Counted from the stretch's first letter, positions 1-5,739 are shown. The stretch: DNA of 6,524 bases from Promethearchaeota archaeon (GCA_030615145.1 JAUWZT010000196.1:1-6524); one strand, 5' to 3'. Numbers and translations: made by a program. Notes: generated by a model not told the origin, from the letters alone.

Positions 1-28
1 TTAAGGACTATGTTAGTATTTTATAGAT

Positions 29-424
29 TTAGACTTTTTTTGATATTTTCTCAATAAACATCAATGGGTATTTGAGTTCTTTAATCCATTCTACTTTTGC
101 TATAATTTCTACAGATTTGAACTCTAGAACAATTTTAGCTTTAATATGCTTCCCAGTAATTTCATCGTAATCAAATTCGGAAGACTTATCTCCCTGAATT
201 TGTTCACGATTAATATTAACTTTAACTAATTTAACATATGGTTGGCAGGAGATGGAAGCTTCAATACCTTTTTCAATAGAATCAATAATGCTAGAATTCG
301 AGGAAATTGGCATCCCACATAGAATATGATAAAGAGCTCCTAATTTTATACCTATTTCAAAGCTTGCCCTTTCTCCATCACTTAAATCAGAAGGAAAATA
401 AGCGTTTTCTTTACTATTGGACAT
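29..424 (-). CDS. mptD: Archaeal dihydroneopterin aldolase (MptD, DUF372/DHNA family)
   Basis: Predicted cytosolic enzyme that cleaves 7,8-dihydroneopterin to 6-hydroxymethyl-7,8-dihydropterin and glycolaldehyde, giving the pterin half of methanopterin. The 131-residue product matches the whole small archaeal family from memory: an N-terminal 'ERASFEIGIKLGALYH' block (residues 18-33), a 'GMPIS' turn (37-41), an 'IEASISCQPYV' block (54-64) and the C-terminal 'YPLMFIEKI' block (119-127). His33 and Gln61 fall in the two most conserved blocks and are the likely active-site residues, by analogy with the characterised Methanocaldococcus enzyme. It is unrelated in sequence to bacterial FolB. The ATG at 424-422 overlaps the mptG stop in a TAATG arrangement, so translation is probably coupled; only a weak GATGA lies upstream. 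No oligo-T stop is seen in the 28 bases left downstream. The family call is strong; activity is inferred. Confidence 0.88.
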   Translation of the reverse strand: MSNSKENAYFPSDLSDGERASFEIGIKLGALYHILCGMPISSNSSIIDSIEKGIEASISCQPYVKLVKVNINREQIQGDKSSEFDYDEITGKHIKAKIVLEFKSVEIIAKVEWIKELKYPLMFIEKISKKV

Positions 425-1440
425 TAATTTTCATCTATAATTTCTATTTTTGCTCCGTGATTATTAGGTTTGCATAAGTAAATGTGTCCACCAACACCGT
501 TTACACGCATCTGAGCAGCTTTTAAAAGATCATTCGCTTCATCGTCAGATTCTACTATTCCTACGATACTAGGTCCAAAGGAAGACATTCCATAAGCTTT
601 AATACCATAATCTTCAAAAAATGTCAGAATATCTTTTACAATTTCATGTTGGAGAGATATTTCAATTTTTTTGAACCCAATATTCTGTATTCTTTTTAGG
701 CCTTCACCAAAGCTCACTAAATCTTTTCGAATAACTCCTGGAACTAATTTCATTAGAATTTGATGTGACACTTCGTTCACTTCCTCTCTTGGGATAGGAG
801 TATGACTCTGAAAAATGCCAACTTCTTCATCTCCATAGGCTCCTTTCTTTACATTTGGGATTACTAATACAAATCTCCAGTGTTCAGGAATTTGGTATCG
901 TAAAATAGTAAGTGCGGGATTAGCGGATTTTGAAGCTGAAGAAGGGAGAAAAGTTTCTTTTTCTTTACCTTTTCCAAATTCATGGCCAGCATCAACAATA
1001 AAACCACCTTTTTCAAATCCTCTCCAACCAATTCCTGACGTTCCACCTCTATTTACGAGTTTTGTCAGTTCTTCTATAGAAACATAATCGATATCTTTTA
1101 ATTTAGTTATTGCTACTGCTATGGCTAACGAGAGTTGGGTTTTAGATCCTAATCCCACATGGCTTGGAAAGTATCTCTTTAAATTAAAGTGAAAGTTCTT
1201 ATTATTTATGTTATACGCTTTGAAAACCTTTGAAGCTTGCTCATTAATGACCTCAATCGATTCGCGATAGTATTTATGGGCTTCGATTTGAAACTCCTCT
1301 GCACGATTAGAAGCTTCGAATACTACATTAGGTCTATCTAACATAAGACCAATTCCACCATCAACGCGACCAGTATAACCGTTTTCATCGATTAGAGAAA
1401 GGTGGATCCTACATGGCGTTGTAATTCTACATTTTACCAT
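424..1440 (-). CDS. mptG: Beta-ribofuranosylaminobenzene (or phenol) 5'-phosphate synthase, GHMP-fold
   Basis: First committed enzyme of methanopterin synthesis. It condenses PRPP with 4-aminobenzoate (4-hydroxybenzoate has been reported for the Methanocaldococcus enzyme), releasing CO2 and pyrophosphate. The 338 residues match the family's usual length and its signature blocks in order: TPCRIHLSLID (8-18), GRVDGGIGL (24-32), a GHMP-type glycine loop HVGLGSKTQ (94-102), RGGTSGIG (131-138), GGFIVDAGH (145-153), FLPSSASK (164-171) and GMSSFGPS (284-291). The fold is that of GHMP kinases, but the family uses PRPP and decarboxylates rather than phosphorylating with ATP. No frameshift or missing block is seen. 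The ATG at 1440-1438 is chosen because the family begins within a few residues of the TPxRxH block; no good Shine-Dalgarno site precedes it. It is the first gene of a two-gene operon with mptD and is divergent from the AIR-synthase-related gene. Confidence 0.93.
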   Translation of the reverse strand: MVKCRITTPCRIHLSLIDENGYTGRVDGGIGLMLDRPNVVFEASNRAEEFQIEAHKYYRESIEVINEQASKVFKAYNINNKNFHFNLKRYFPSHVGLGSKTQLSLAIAVAITKLKDIDYVSIEELTKLVNRGGTSGIGWRGFEKGGFIVDAGHEFGKGKEKETFLPSSASKSANPALTILRYQIPEHWRFVLVIPNVKKGAYGDEEVGIFQSHTPIPREEVNEVSHQILMKLVPGVIRKDLVSFGEGLKRIQNIGFKKIEISLQHEIVKDILTFFEDYGIKAYGMSSFGPSIVGIVESDDEANDLLKAAQMRVNGVGGHIYLCKPNNHGAKIEIIDEN

Positions 1441-1470
1441 TTTGCTTCAAGATAATAAAAAAATTTGGAG

Positions 1471-1490
1471 CTATGAATAAGAATTCATAG
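1471..1490. promoter_or_regulatory. Perfect 8-bp inverted repeat in the mptG leader
   Basis: CTATGAAT (1471-1478) and its exact complement ATTCATAG (1483-1490) are separated by four bases. The dyad lies about 30 bases upstream of the mptG start and downstream of the likely TATA element, so it could be an operator at or near the transcription start, or a small hairpin in the mRNA leader. Chance is not excluded in DNA this AT-rich. Confidence 0.4.
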
Positions 1491-1500
1491 AATAATTTAA

Positions 1501-1527
1501 ATTTAATATAATTTCAAATTTATAATC
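1501..1527 (-). promoter_or_regulatory. Candidate TATA region for mptG-mptD
   Basis: Read on the minus strand, this stretch contains ATTATAAATTT (from 1527) and ATTATATTAAATTT (from about 1514), both close to an archaeal TATA box. Transcription would begin roughly 25 bases further on, near 1480-1500, giving a leader of about 40-60 bases before the mptG ATG. The region is generally AT-rich, so the exact element is uncertain. Confidence 0.35.
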
Positions 1528-1626
1528 AATCTAATTAGAAGCCGAAATTTGATGGTTAACAATATTAAAAAGACTTCTTTTTAGAAATAAATATAGATTT
1601 CATTGAACAAGATATTTTATGATCTC

Positions 1627-1645
1627 CTAATTTAATATAAATTAG
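1627..1645 (+). promoter_or_regulatory. TATA-like element inside a 19-bp perfect dyad, upstream of the AIR-synthase-related gene
   Basis: CTAATTTA (1627-1634) and TAAATTAG (1638-1645) form a perfect inverted repeat around three bases. The middle reads TTTAATATAAATT, a plausible archaeal TATA box. A start about 25 bases downstream, near 1660-1665, would leave a short leader carrying the GAGGT site before the TTG at 1679. A TATA box inside a dyad would suit control by a repressor that competes with TBP, but this is inferred from sequence alone. Confidence 0.4.
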
Positions 1646-1666
1646 TAGTGATTGAAATATTTATTA

Positions 1667-1671
1667 GAGGT
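1667..1671 (+). promoter_or_regulatory. Shine-Dalgarno site that decides the TTG start at 1679
   Basis: GAGGT is followed by seven bases and then TTG at 1679-1681. No comparable site precedes the in-frame TTG at 1652, which would also lie upstream of the predicted transcript start. This favours the shorter protein. Confidence 0.65.
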
Positions 1672-1678
1672 TTTTCTC

Positions 1679-3073
1679 TTGAGTGATTTAGAAGGTTTGA
1701 CAAGAAGATTGTTAATACAAAATAAAACTGACGAAGAAATTCTTAAAAGATTAGTCCAAGAATACATGGATTTTAAGGATATTGATAAAGAACTGGCATA
1801 TACATTTGCTAATGCAATTTTAACGGAATGTAAGAGAAGCGACATAAGCAAAGTCTCAGAACCGTTTATTAAAGACTTATTAGGAATAAATAAGGCAAAT
1901 GTGACTGTGGGGAAACAGGGTGTGGGATGTCGAGGCGTAGGGGATTTTTTTGTTCATAAATTAATAACAGAATTATCAGAAACTAAAAAACAACCATTTT
2001 TATCTCCAACTTCTTTGGATGATGCTGGAGCGGTTAAATTATCTGATGAGCATATTTTGAATGGAACGAATGACATATTAATTGTCTCCAAAATGGAGGG
2101 AATCCATAGCCGACTCAGCGATTTTCCGTTTGTATGTGGATTTCATGTTACGCGAGCGTGCTTACGAGATTTGTACGTAAAGGGAGCAGAACCAATTTCA
2201 ATTATGATTGATATACACTTGGCCGATGATGCAGATGTAGGAAAATTATTTGATTTTATGGCAGGAGTTTCTACAGTTGCCGAATTATCAAAAGTTCCAA
2301 TTACAGCCGGCTCTACATTAAGGATAGGGGGGGATATGGTAATTGGAAATAGGTTAGTGGGTGGAATTAGTGCGGTAGGCGTTGCTCAAAACAAATTATT
2401 GGCGAGACGCAACATCCAAGTTGGAGATAAAATATTAATGACTGAGGGCGCTGGAGGTGGAACTATAACAACAACAGCCATCTACTCGGGAAACCATAAT
2501 GTTGTAAACGAAACGATGAATATTAAATTCTTAGAAGCTTGTAATGTCTTGTTAAAAAAAGATTATCTTAATGAGATTAGGGCAATGTGCGATGTTACAA
2601 ACGGGGGCCTTAGAGGGGATTTATACGAAATAAACTACGAAGCGAAATCAGGCGTAACAATCTATGAACAGAGCGTACGAGAACTTGTTAATCCCGTAGT
2701 GTTAGAATTATTAGAAAAAGTGGGCGTTGATTACTTAGGTGTATCGCTAGATGCGCTTCTAATTTACTGCTCGGACACTATATCGGAACAAATAATTAGT
2801 GATTTGGCATCGAAAAATATTAAATGCTCAGAAATCGGTTATGTTGACAATTCTAATCAAGTAAATATGATTTACGAGGGAGAAGAGAAAAAATCAATTC
2901 TTCCCAAATTTCGAGAATCCGCTTATACCAAAATAAAACAAGAAATAGGGGAGGAAACTCCTGAATTGAAGTTAGAAATGGAGATAAAAATTGAAAAAGC
3001 AGCTACAGAAGCTTTGAAAAAAAGACAAAAAATTATTGATCACATTAGAAAGCAGAGTTTTTTAAATGCCTAA
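1679..3073 (+). CDS. AIR synthase / selenophosphate synthetase-related protein (PurM-like fold), substrate unknown
   Basis: A member of the PurM/SelD/ThiL/HypE superfamily, whose enzymes use ATP to phosphorylate or activate an oxygen-bearing substrate. It resembles the archaeal 'selenophosphate synthetase-related' group (COG2144-like), which has no assigned reaction. In the 464-residue version starting at TTG 1679: a helical N-terminal domain (about 1-60); a glycine-rich segment GKQGVGCRGVGDFF (78-91); the acidic DDAGA nucleotide/metal motif (114-118); an alpha/beta core to about 235; and the C-terminal PurM domain with EGAGGGT (256-262) and CDVTNGGLRGD (304-314). A charged helical tail follows (about 421-458). 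It lacks SelD's N-terminal Cys/Sec active site, so selenophosphate synthesis is not supported. TTG 1679 is preferred over an in-frame TTG at 1652 because of GAGGT seven bases upstream. It is divergent from mptG and ends 27 bases from the convergent larE-like gene. The superfamily call is firm; the reaction is unknown. Confidence 0.8.
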   Translation: MSDLEGLTRRLLIQNKTDEEILKRLVQEYMDFKDIDKELAYTFANAILTECKRSDISKVSEPFIKDLLGINKANVTVGKQGVGCRGVGDFFVHKLITELSETKKQPFLSPTSLDDAGAVKLSDEHILNGTNDILIVSKMEGIHSRLSDFPFVCGFHVTRACLRDLYVKGAEPISIMIDIHLADDADVGKLFDFMAGVSTVAELSKVPITAGSTLRIGGDMVIGNRLVGGISAVGVAQNKLLARRNIQVGDKILMTEGAGGGTITTTAIYSGNHNVVNETMNIKFLEACNVLLKKDYLNEIRAMCDVTNGGLRGDLYEINYEAKSGVTIYEQSVRELVNPVVLELLEKVGVDYLGVSLDALLIYCSDTISEQIISDLASKNIKCSEIGYVDNSNQVNMIYEGEEKKSILPKFRESAYTKIKQEIGEETPELKLEMEIKIEKAATEALKKRQKIIDHIRKQSFLNA

Positions 3074-3100
3074 AACTTCCTTATACCAAATAATTTAGTC

Positions 3101-3928
3101 TTATTCATTAAAAGTAAGAACTTCGTTTAGTGATCCAGATCTAAATCCTTCTAAATCAATCGTAATGTAACAAAATCCTAGTTGTTTGAATTTAATTTTA
3201 ATTTGTTCAATTATTTGGCCAGTCATAACTTTTGTAATATCTTCAGGCATAAGCTCGATTCTTGCTAGCTTTCCTTCGTGAAGTCTGACCCGTAATTGAT
3301 TTAAATTATATGAGTTTCTCAAGAATTTTTCAGATTCTCTAATCATATCTAATTTCTCTTCGTTGATTTCTTGATCGTAGGGTATACGCGACGAAAAACA
3401 GGCCATTGAAGGTTTCGATTGCACTTCTAAGTTAAAGTATTTGCATATCTCTCTAATCTCTTGTTTGTTTATTTTGAAATCTATATAAGGAGTAGTAATA
3501 TTCAATTCTTTCAATGCTTGCATTCCTGGTCTATAATCTGATAAATCATCTATATTTGATCCATCTAATATTAAATCAAAATTCCTTTCTTCCTTAATTT
3601 TTATGATATCCTTATATAAGCCTGTTTTACAAATATAACACCGATTTTTAGGATTAACTCTAAAATTTTCATCTTTTAAGGGATCACGCTCAATAATTAA
3701 ATGGGTTATGCTGTATTCTTTTGCAAATTCACTAGTCAATCTAATCTCATCATCAGGATAAAGAATTGATTTTTCTGTTACAAGTAATGCTTTTTTAGCG
3801 TATTTATTTGAAAGAAACGCTAATAAACTGCTGTCAACTCCTCCAGAAAATGCAATTATTACTTCTTTATTTTTTAAGAATGATGTAAGATTCTCAAGCT
3901 TACCTCTTAGATTCTTGGACAAATCCAT
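3101..3928 (-). CDS. larE: LarE-type ATP-dependent sulfurtransferase (PP-loop family)
   Basis: A cytosolic PP-loop enzyme of the LarE family. Known members adenylate the carboxylate of a pyridinium mononucleotide and insert sulfur to build the nickel-pincer cofactor of lactate racemase and relatives. The 275 residues match the usual length. The ATP pyrophosphatase loop SGGVDSS is at 28-34, LDGSN at 121-125, and the C-terminal LDLEGFRSGSLNE-like block (IDLEG, 257-261; FRSGSLNE, 262-269) is intact. Cysteines lie at 97 and 100 (RCYIC) and 177 (MACFSSR). This three-cysteine pattern belongs to the class reported to bind a [4Fe-4S] cluster for sulfur transfer, rather than the class that sacrifices one cysteine. 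No larA, larB or larC is in the window, so the true substrate could differ. ATG 3928 has no clear Shine-Dalgarno site. It is divergent from padR and convergent with the AIR-synthase-related gene. Confidence 0.8.
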   Translation of the reverse strand: MDLSKNLRGKLENLTSFLKNKEVIIAFSGGVDSSLLAFLSNKYAKKALLVTEKSILYPDDEIRLTSEFAKEYSITHLIIERDPLKDENFRVNPKNRCYICKTGLYKDIIKIKEERNFDLILDGSNIDDLSDYRPGMQALKELNITTPYIDFKINKQEIREICKYFNLEVQSKPSMACFSSRIPYDQEINEEKLDMIRESEKFLRNSYNLNQLRVRLHEGKLARIELMPEDITKVMTGQIIEQIKIKFKQLGFCYITIDLEGFRSGSLNEVLTFNE

Positions 3929-3977
3929 CGTTATTCTAATTCTTTAGAAAACATGATGAGTAATAAATTTTTATTTT

Positions 3978-3991
3978 AGAAAATATAAAAA
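3978..3991 (-). promoter_or_regulatory. Candidate TATA element for the larE-like gene
   Basis: On the minus strand this reads TTTTTATATTTTC, a good archaeal TATA candidate. A start about 25 bases downstream would fall near 3960, leaving a leader of about 30 bases before the ATG at 3928. It sits beside the padR operator region, so one protein could control both directions. Confidence 0.4.
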
Positions 3992-3999
3992 TACTAAGA

Positions 4000-4007
4000 T
4001 TTATATA
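4000..4007 (+). promoter_or_regulatory. Candidate TATA box for padR
   Basis: TTTATATA is a close match to the archaeal TATA consensus. Transcription would begin near 4028-4033, with a leader of about 35 bases before the GTG at 4065. A second candidate, CTATAAAATAAA at 4035-4046, would instead place the start almost on the GTG and give a leaderless message. Confidence 0.45.
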
Positions 4008-4025
4008 CTATATCAAATATAGTAT
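4005..4025. promoter_or_regulatory. 21-bp perfect dyad, candidate PadR operator
   Basis: ATACTATAT (4005-4013) and ATATAGTAT (4017-4025) are exact complements separated by CAA. The dyad overlaps the end of the TATA box and runs to the predicted transcription start of padR, where a bound dimer would block initiation. The half-site word ATACTA recurs at 3991-3996 and 4047-4052. PadR proteins usually repress their own operon from such dyads, so autoregulation is likely, with possible effect on the divergent larE-like gene. There is no direct evidence of binding. Confidence 0.55.
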
Positions 4026-4064
4026 TCTTAAGACACTATAAAATAAATACTATTTTGAAAAAAG

Positions 4065-4598
4065 GTGCAACAAAAATTGATTAAAAAAGTAAAAGGAATG
4101 GACACTGAGTTCCAAGAATATGCTTCCAAATTTGAATCCGAAATAAATCGAGGTATTTCAACGCTTAGTATATTATCTATAATCAGTCAATATGGAGAAG
4201 ATGGTGTATATGGGTATCAGATCTCTAAAGATCTTCTAAAACAAACACAGGAAATGTTAATAATCGAAGAAGGCACGCTTTATCCTATATTAAGAAAACT
4301 TGAAGGCGATAGAATAATAAAATCTGAAAGAGAAGAAGAAGGAAGGAAGAGAAAATTCTACTATATTACAGCTTATGGAGAGAAAATATACAATTATTTA
4401 TCAGGGTTTTATTCGAAACTAACCGAAGCAATCGCACCATTATTCGATGTAAGTGTTCATTTGAAACAGAACAAATATCTATATTGCCCTGCATGTGCCA
4501 ATAAAATTGATATACAAAATTTAGAAGCAAAATATTGCGATGTATGTGGGCACTATATCGAAAAAGAATTAGATGAAAGAGGTTTAAAAAATGAATGA
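4065..4598 (+). CDS. PadR-family transcriptional regulator with C-terminal zinc ribbon
   Basis: A DNA-binding repressor-type protein of 177 residues. Residues about 30-110 form the PadR winged helix: ISTLSILSII, then VYGYQISKDL (48-57), the recognition-helix block IIEEGTLYPILRKLEGDRII (66-85), and the wing REEEGRKRKFYYITAYGE (89-106). A helix (about 107-130) for dimerisation follows. The C-terminus adds a zinc ribbon with Cys141/Cys144 (CPAC) and Cys158/Cys161 (CDVC), which ordinary PadR proteins lack. GTG 4065 has AAAAGG too close to serve as a normal ribosome site, so the message may be leaderless; ATG 4098 (residue 12) is an alternative and keeps the whole winged helix. The gene overlaps the membrane-protein gene by eight bases, a common pairing for PadR regulators. 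The ligand or signal is unknown; the ribbon might sense metal or redox state, or bind a partner. Confidence 0.85.
   Translation: MQQKLIKKVKGMDTEFQEYASKFESEINRGISTLSILSIISQYGEDGVYGYQISKDLLKQTQEMLIIEEGTLYPILRKLEGDRIIKSEREEEGRKRKFYYITAYGEKIYNYLSGFYSKLTEAIAPLFDVSVHLKQNKYLYCPACANKIDIQNLEAKYCDVCGHYIEKELDERGLKNE
4578..4583 (+). promoter_or_regulatory. Shine-Dalgarno site for the HAAS-like membrane protein
   Basis: AGAGGT-type sequence inside the end of padR, seven bases before ATG 4591. It supports ATG 4591 over the in-frame ATG at 4606 and shows that the second gene is translated from the same message as padR. Confidence 0.7.
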
Positions 4599-5616
4599 AA
4601 ATAGCATGGAATATTCCGTGAGAGAATATATAAAAGAAGTTGAGAAGAGACTTCCTGAATGGCTTAAAGACAAGAAAGAACATAAAGAGATCTTGGCTGA
4701 TTTGGAAGAACACATTTGGAGTAAAGCAGCTGAATTATCAAAAACTGGGCAACCAGATCAAACATCGGTAAAATTGGCAATAGATCATATGGGTACGCCA
4801 CAAAATATCGCTAAAGAATATAAAAGGCGTGGAGAACCTAAATACTATATTACGAAGGAGCTTTGGAATTTGTATATTAAAGCGCTATCTACCGTTTTTG
4901 CAATTATTGTATCATTGGTGATAATTGGGATGATAGTAACTTTTTTCACTGGAAATGGTTCGTTTGAAACTTTGGTTGGAGGACTTATTACGGGGATTCA
5001 AACAGGTCTATTACTTTCTTTTACAATAGTTACTATTGTATTCGTCGCTTTATCGCACGAGGGATATTTTCCCGAAGATTTTAAATCTAAGAAAGAGCAA
5101 AAATTAATGAAACAATTAAGGGAGCAAGAAGTTGAAGAGGAAGGCACAATTTCTCAAACCCTAAAACAACCCTTAAAACCTTTCATTAAACCAGCAGGAG
5201 AAATTATCGGAGGTGGAATTGGGTTGGTATTTGGCATCATACTTTTATCCCAACCTTTCCCTACATACATGTTTTTCCCAGATTTCTTGATGATTTTAAA
5301 AATTTTTGGATTGATTACAATGCTCGAAGGTTCTTTAGATATTTCCCGGGGAATAATTGGCAATCGGCGACCAAACACTCACCAAGTGCTACATATGATA
5401 ACAATTCTGTTCAAACTCTCAGTAATTCCACTTTTAGTTATTTTAATGAATCGTCCTGAGATTTTCCCATTCTTTTCAGAACCGTGGATACATGTTGGGA
5501 TCTCTGTAGAGTTCTATGACGAATATAGAGTGATACTTGGAGTAATTATCGCGTTAACTTGCCTATTGACAATCGAAAATATCTATAACATCATTAAGAT
5601 ACAAAAATATAAATAA
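4591..5616 (+). CDS. Membrane protein with N-terminal HAAS-like domain, PadR partner
   Basis: A 341-residue membrane protein of unknown activity. Residues about 8-80 resemble the HAAS domain (DUF1700 type): YIKEVEKRLPEWL, an EILADLEEHI helix (33-42), and a short loop leading to a MGTPQNIAKEY motif (67-77). Six hydrophobic segments follow at about 95-119, 127-154, 203-222, 229-250, 265-286 and 313-336. A long charged cytosolic stretch at 163-200 separates the first two from the last four. No catalytic motif is visible. HAAS-membrane genes typically sit next to a PadR gene, as here, and are thought to serve envelope or membrane-stress functions; that role is inferred from context. Transcription is probably shared with padR, and an oligo-T terminator follows directly after the stop. 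Confidence 0.75.
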   Translation: MNENSMEYSVREYIKEVEKRLPEWLKDKKEHKEILADLEEHIWSKAAELSKTGQPDQTSVKLAIDHMGTPQNIAKEYKRRGEPKYYITKELWNLYIKALSTVFAIIVSLVIIGMIVTFFTGNGSFETLVGGLITGIQTGLLLSFTIVTIVFVALSHEGYFPEDFKSKKEQKLMKQLREQEVEEEGTISQTLKQPLKPFIKPAGEIIGGGIGLVFGIILLSQPFPTYMFFPDFLMILKIFGLITMLEGSLDISRGIIGNRRPNTHQVLHMITILFKLSVIPLLVILMNRPEIFPFFSEPWIHVGISVEFYDEYRVILGVIIALTCLLTIENIYNIIKIQKYK

Positions 5617-5617
5617 A

Positions 5618-5635
5618 TTTTTTTTTATTTTCTTT
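5618..5635 (+). terminator. Oligo-T terminator of the padR operon
   Basis: A run of nine T (5618-5626), then ATTTTCTTT, begins one base after the TAA of the membrane-protein gene. There is no stem-loop, which fits archaeal oligo-T termination. A second T-rich tract at 5708-5720 (TTATTTTTTCTTT) could act as a backup on the same strand. Confidence 0.65.
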
Positions 5636-5662
5636 AATATTTACTGTAAATTCAATTTTTTT

Positions 5663-5721
5663 GAGAGTTTTAGATAATTTAGAGTGTTTTAGCGTAATTT
5701 AGAAGTGTTATTTTTTCTTTA
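5663..5721. repeat. Degenerate ~20-bp tandem repeat in the convergent gap
   Basis: Two adjacent units, GAGAGTTTTAGATAATTTA (5663-5681) and GAGTGTTTTAGCGTAATTTA (5682-5701), differ at a few positions plus one base of length. A weaker third unit (5702-5721) begins GAAGTGTTA and ends CTTTA. The repeat lies between the ends of two convergent genes. No coding use is seen; it may be a relic of slippage or an additional transcription-stop region. Confidence 0.5.
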
Positions 5722-5739
5722 GATTAACCCAGTATAAGT

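Noticed and set aside
864..1046. Minus-strand 60-residue open frame
   Set aside because: Lies entirely inside mptG in another frame; the mptG frame carries conserved family blocks over the same bases and this one has no recognisable motif.
424..1440. GHMP sugar or mevalonate kinase
   Set aside because: The GHMP-like glycine loop is present, but RVDGGIGL, RGGTSGIG, FLPSSASK and GMSSFGPS together are specific to the PRPP-using MptG family.
1441..1651. Small RNA gene or tRNA in the divergent gap
   Set aside because: No tRNA-like cloverleaf, C/D box pair or GC-rich structured block is seen; the stretch is uniformly AT-rich with only short dyads.
1642..1851. Minus-strand 69-residue open frame over the start of the AIR-synthase-related gene
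   Set aside because: It is antisense to a coding region that fits its family and has no ribosome site; its Leu/Ser-rich composition is typical of a shadow frame.
1679..3073. True selenophosphate synthetase (SelD)
   Set aside because: It lacks the N-terminal Cys/Sec and neighbouring Lys motif expected of SelD; the glycine-rich segment and length fit the SelD-related group instead.
4366..4713. Minus-strand 115-residue Phe/Leu/His-rich open frame
   Set aside because: Antisense to the end of padR and the start of the membrane-protein gene. Its apparent hydrophobicity comes from reading Lys/Glu-rich codons backwards.
5154..5378. Minus-strand 74-residue open frame
   Set aside because: Antisense to the membrane segments of the HAAS-like protein, with no motif and no initiation signal.
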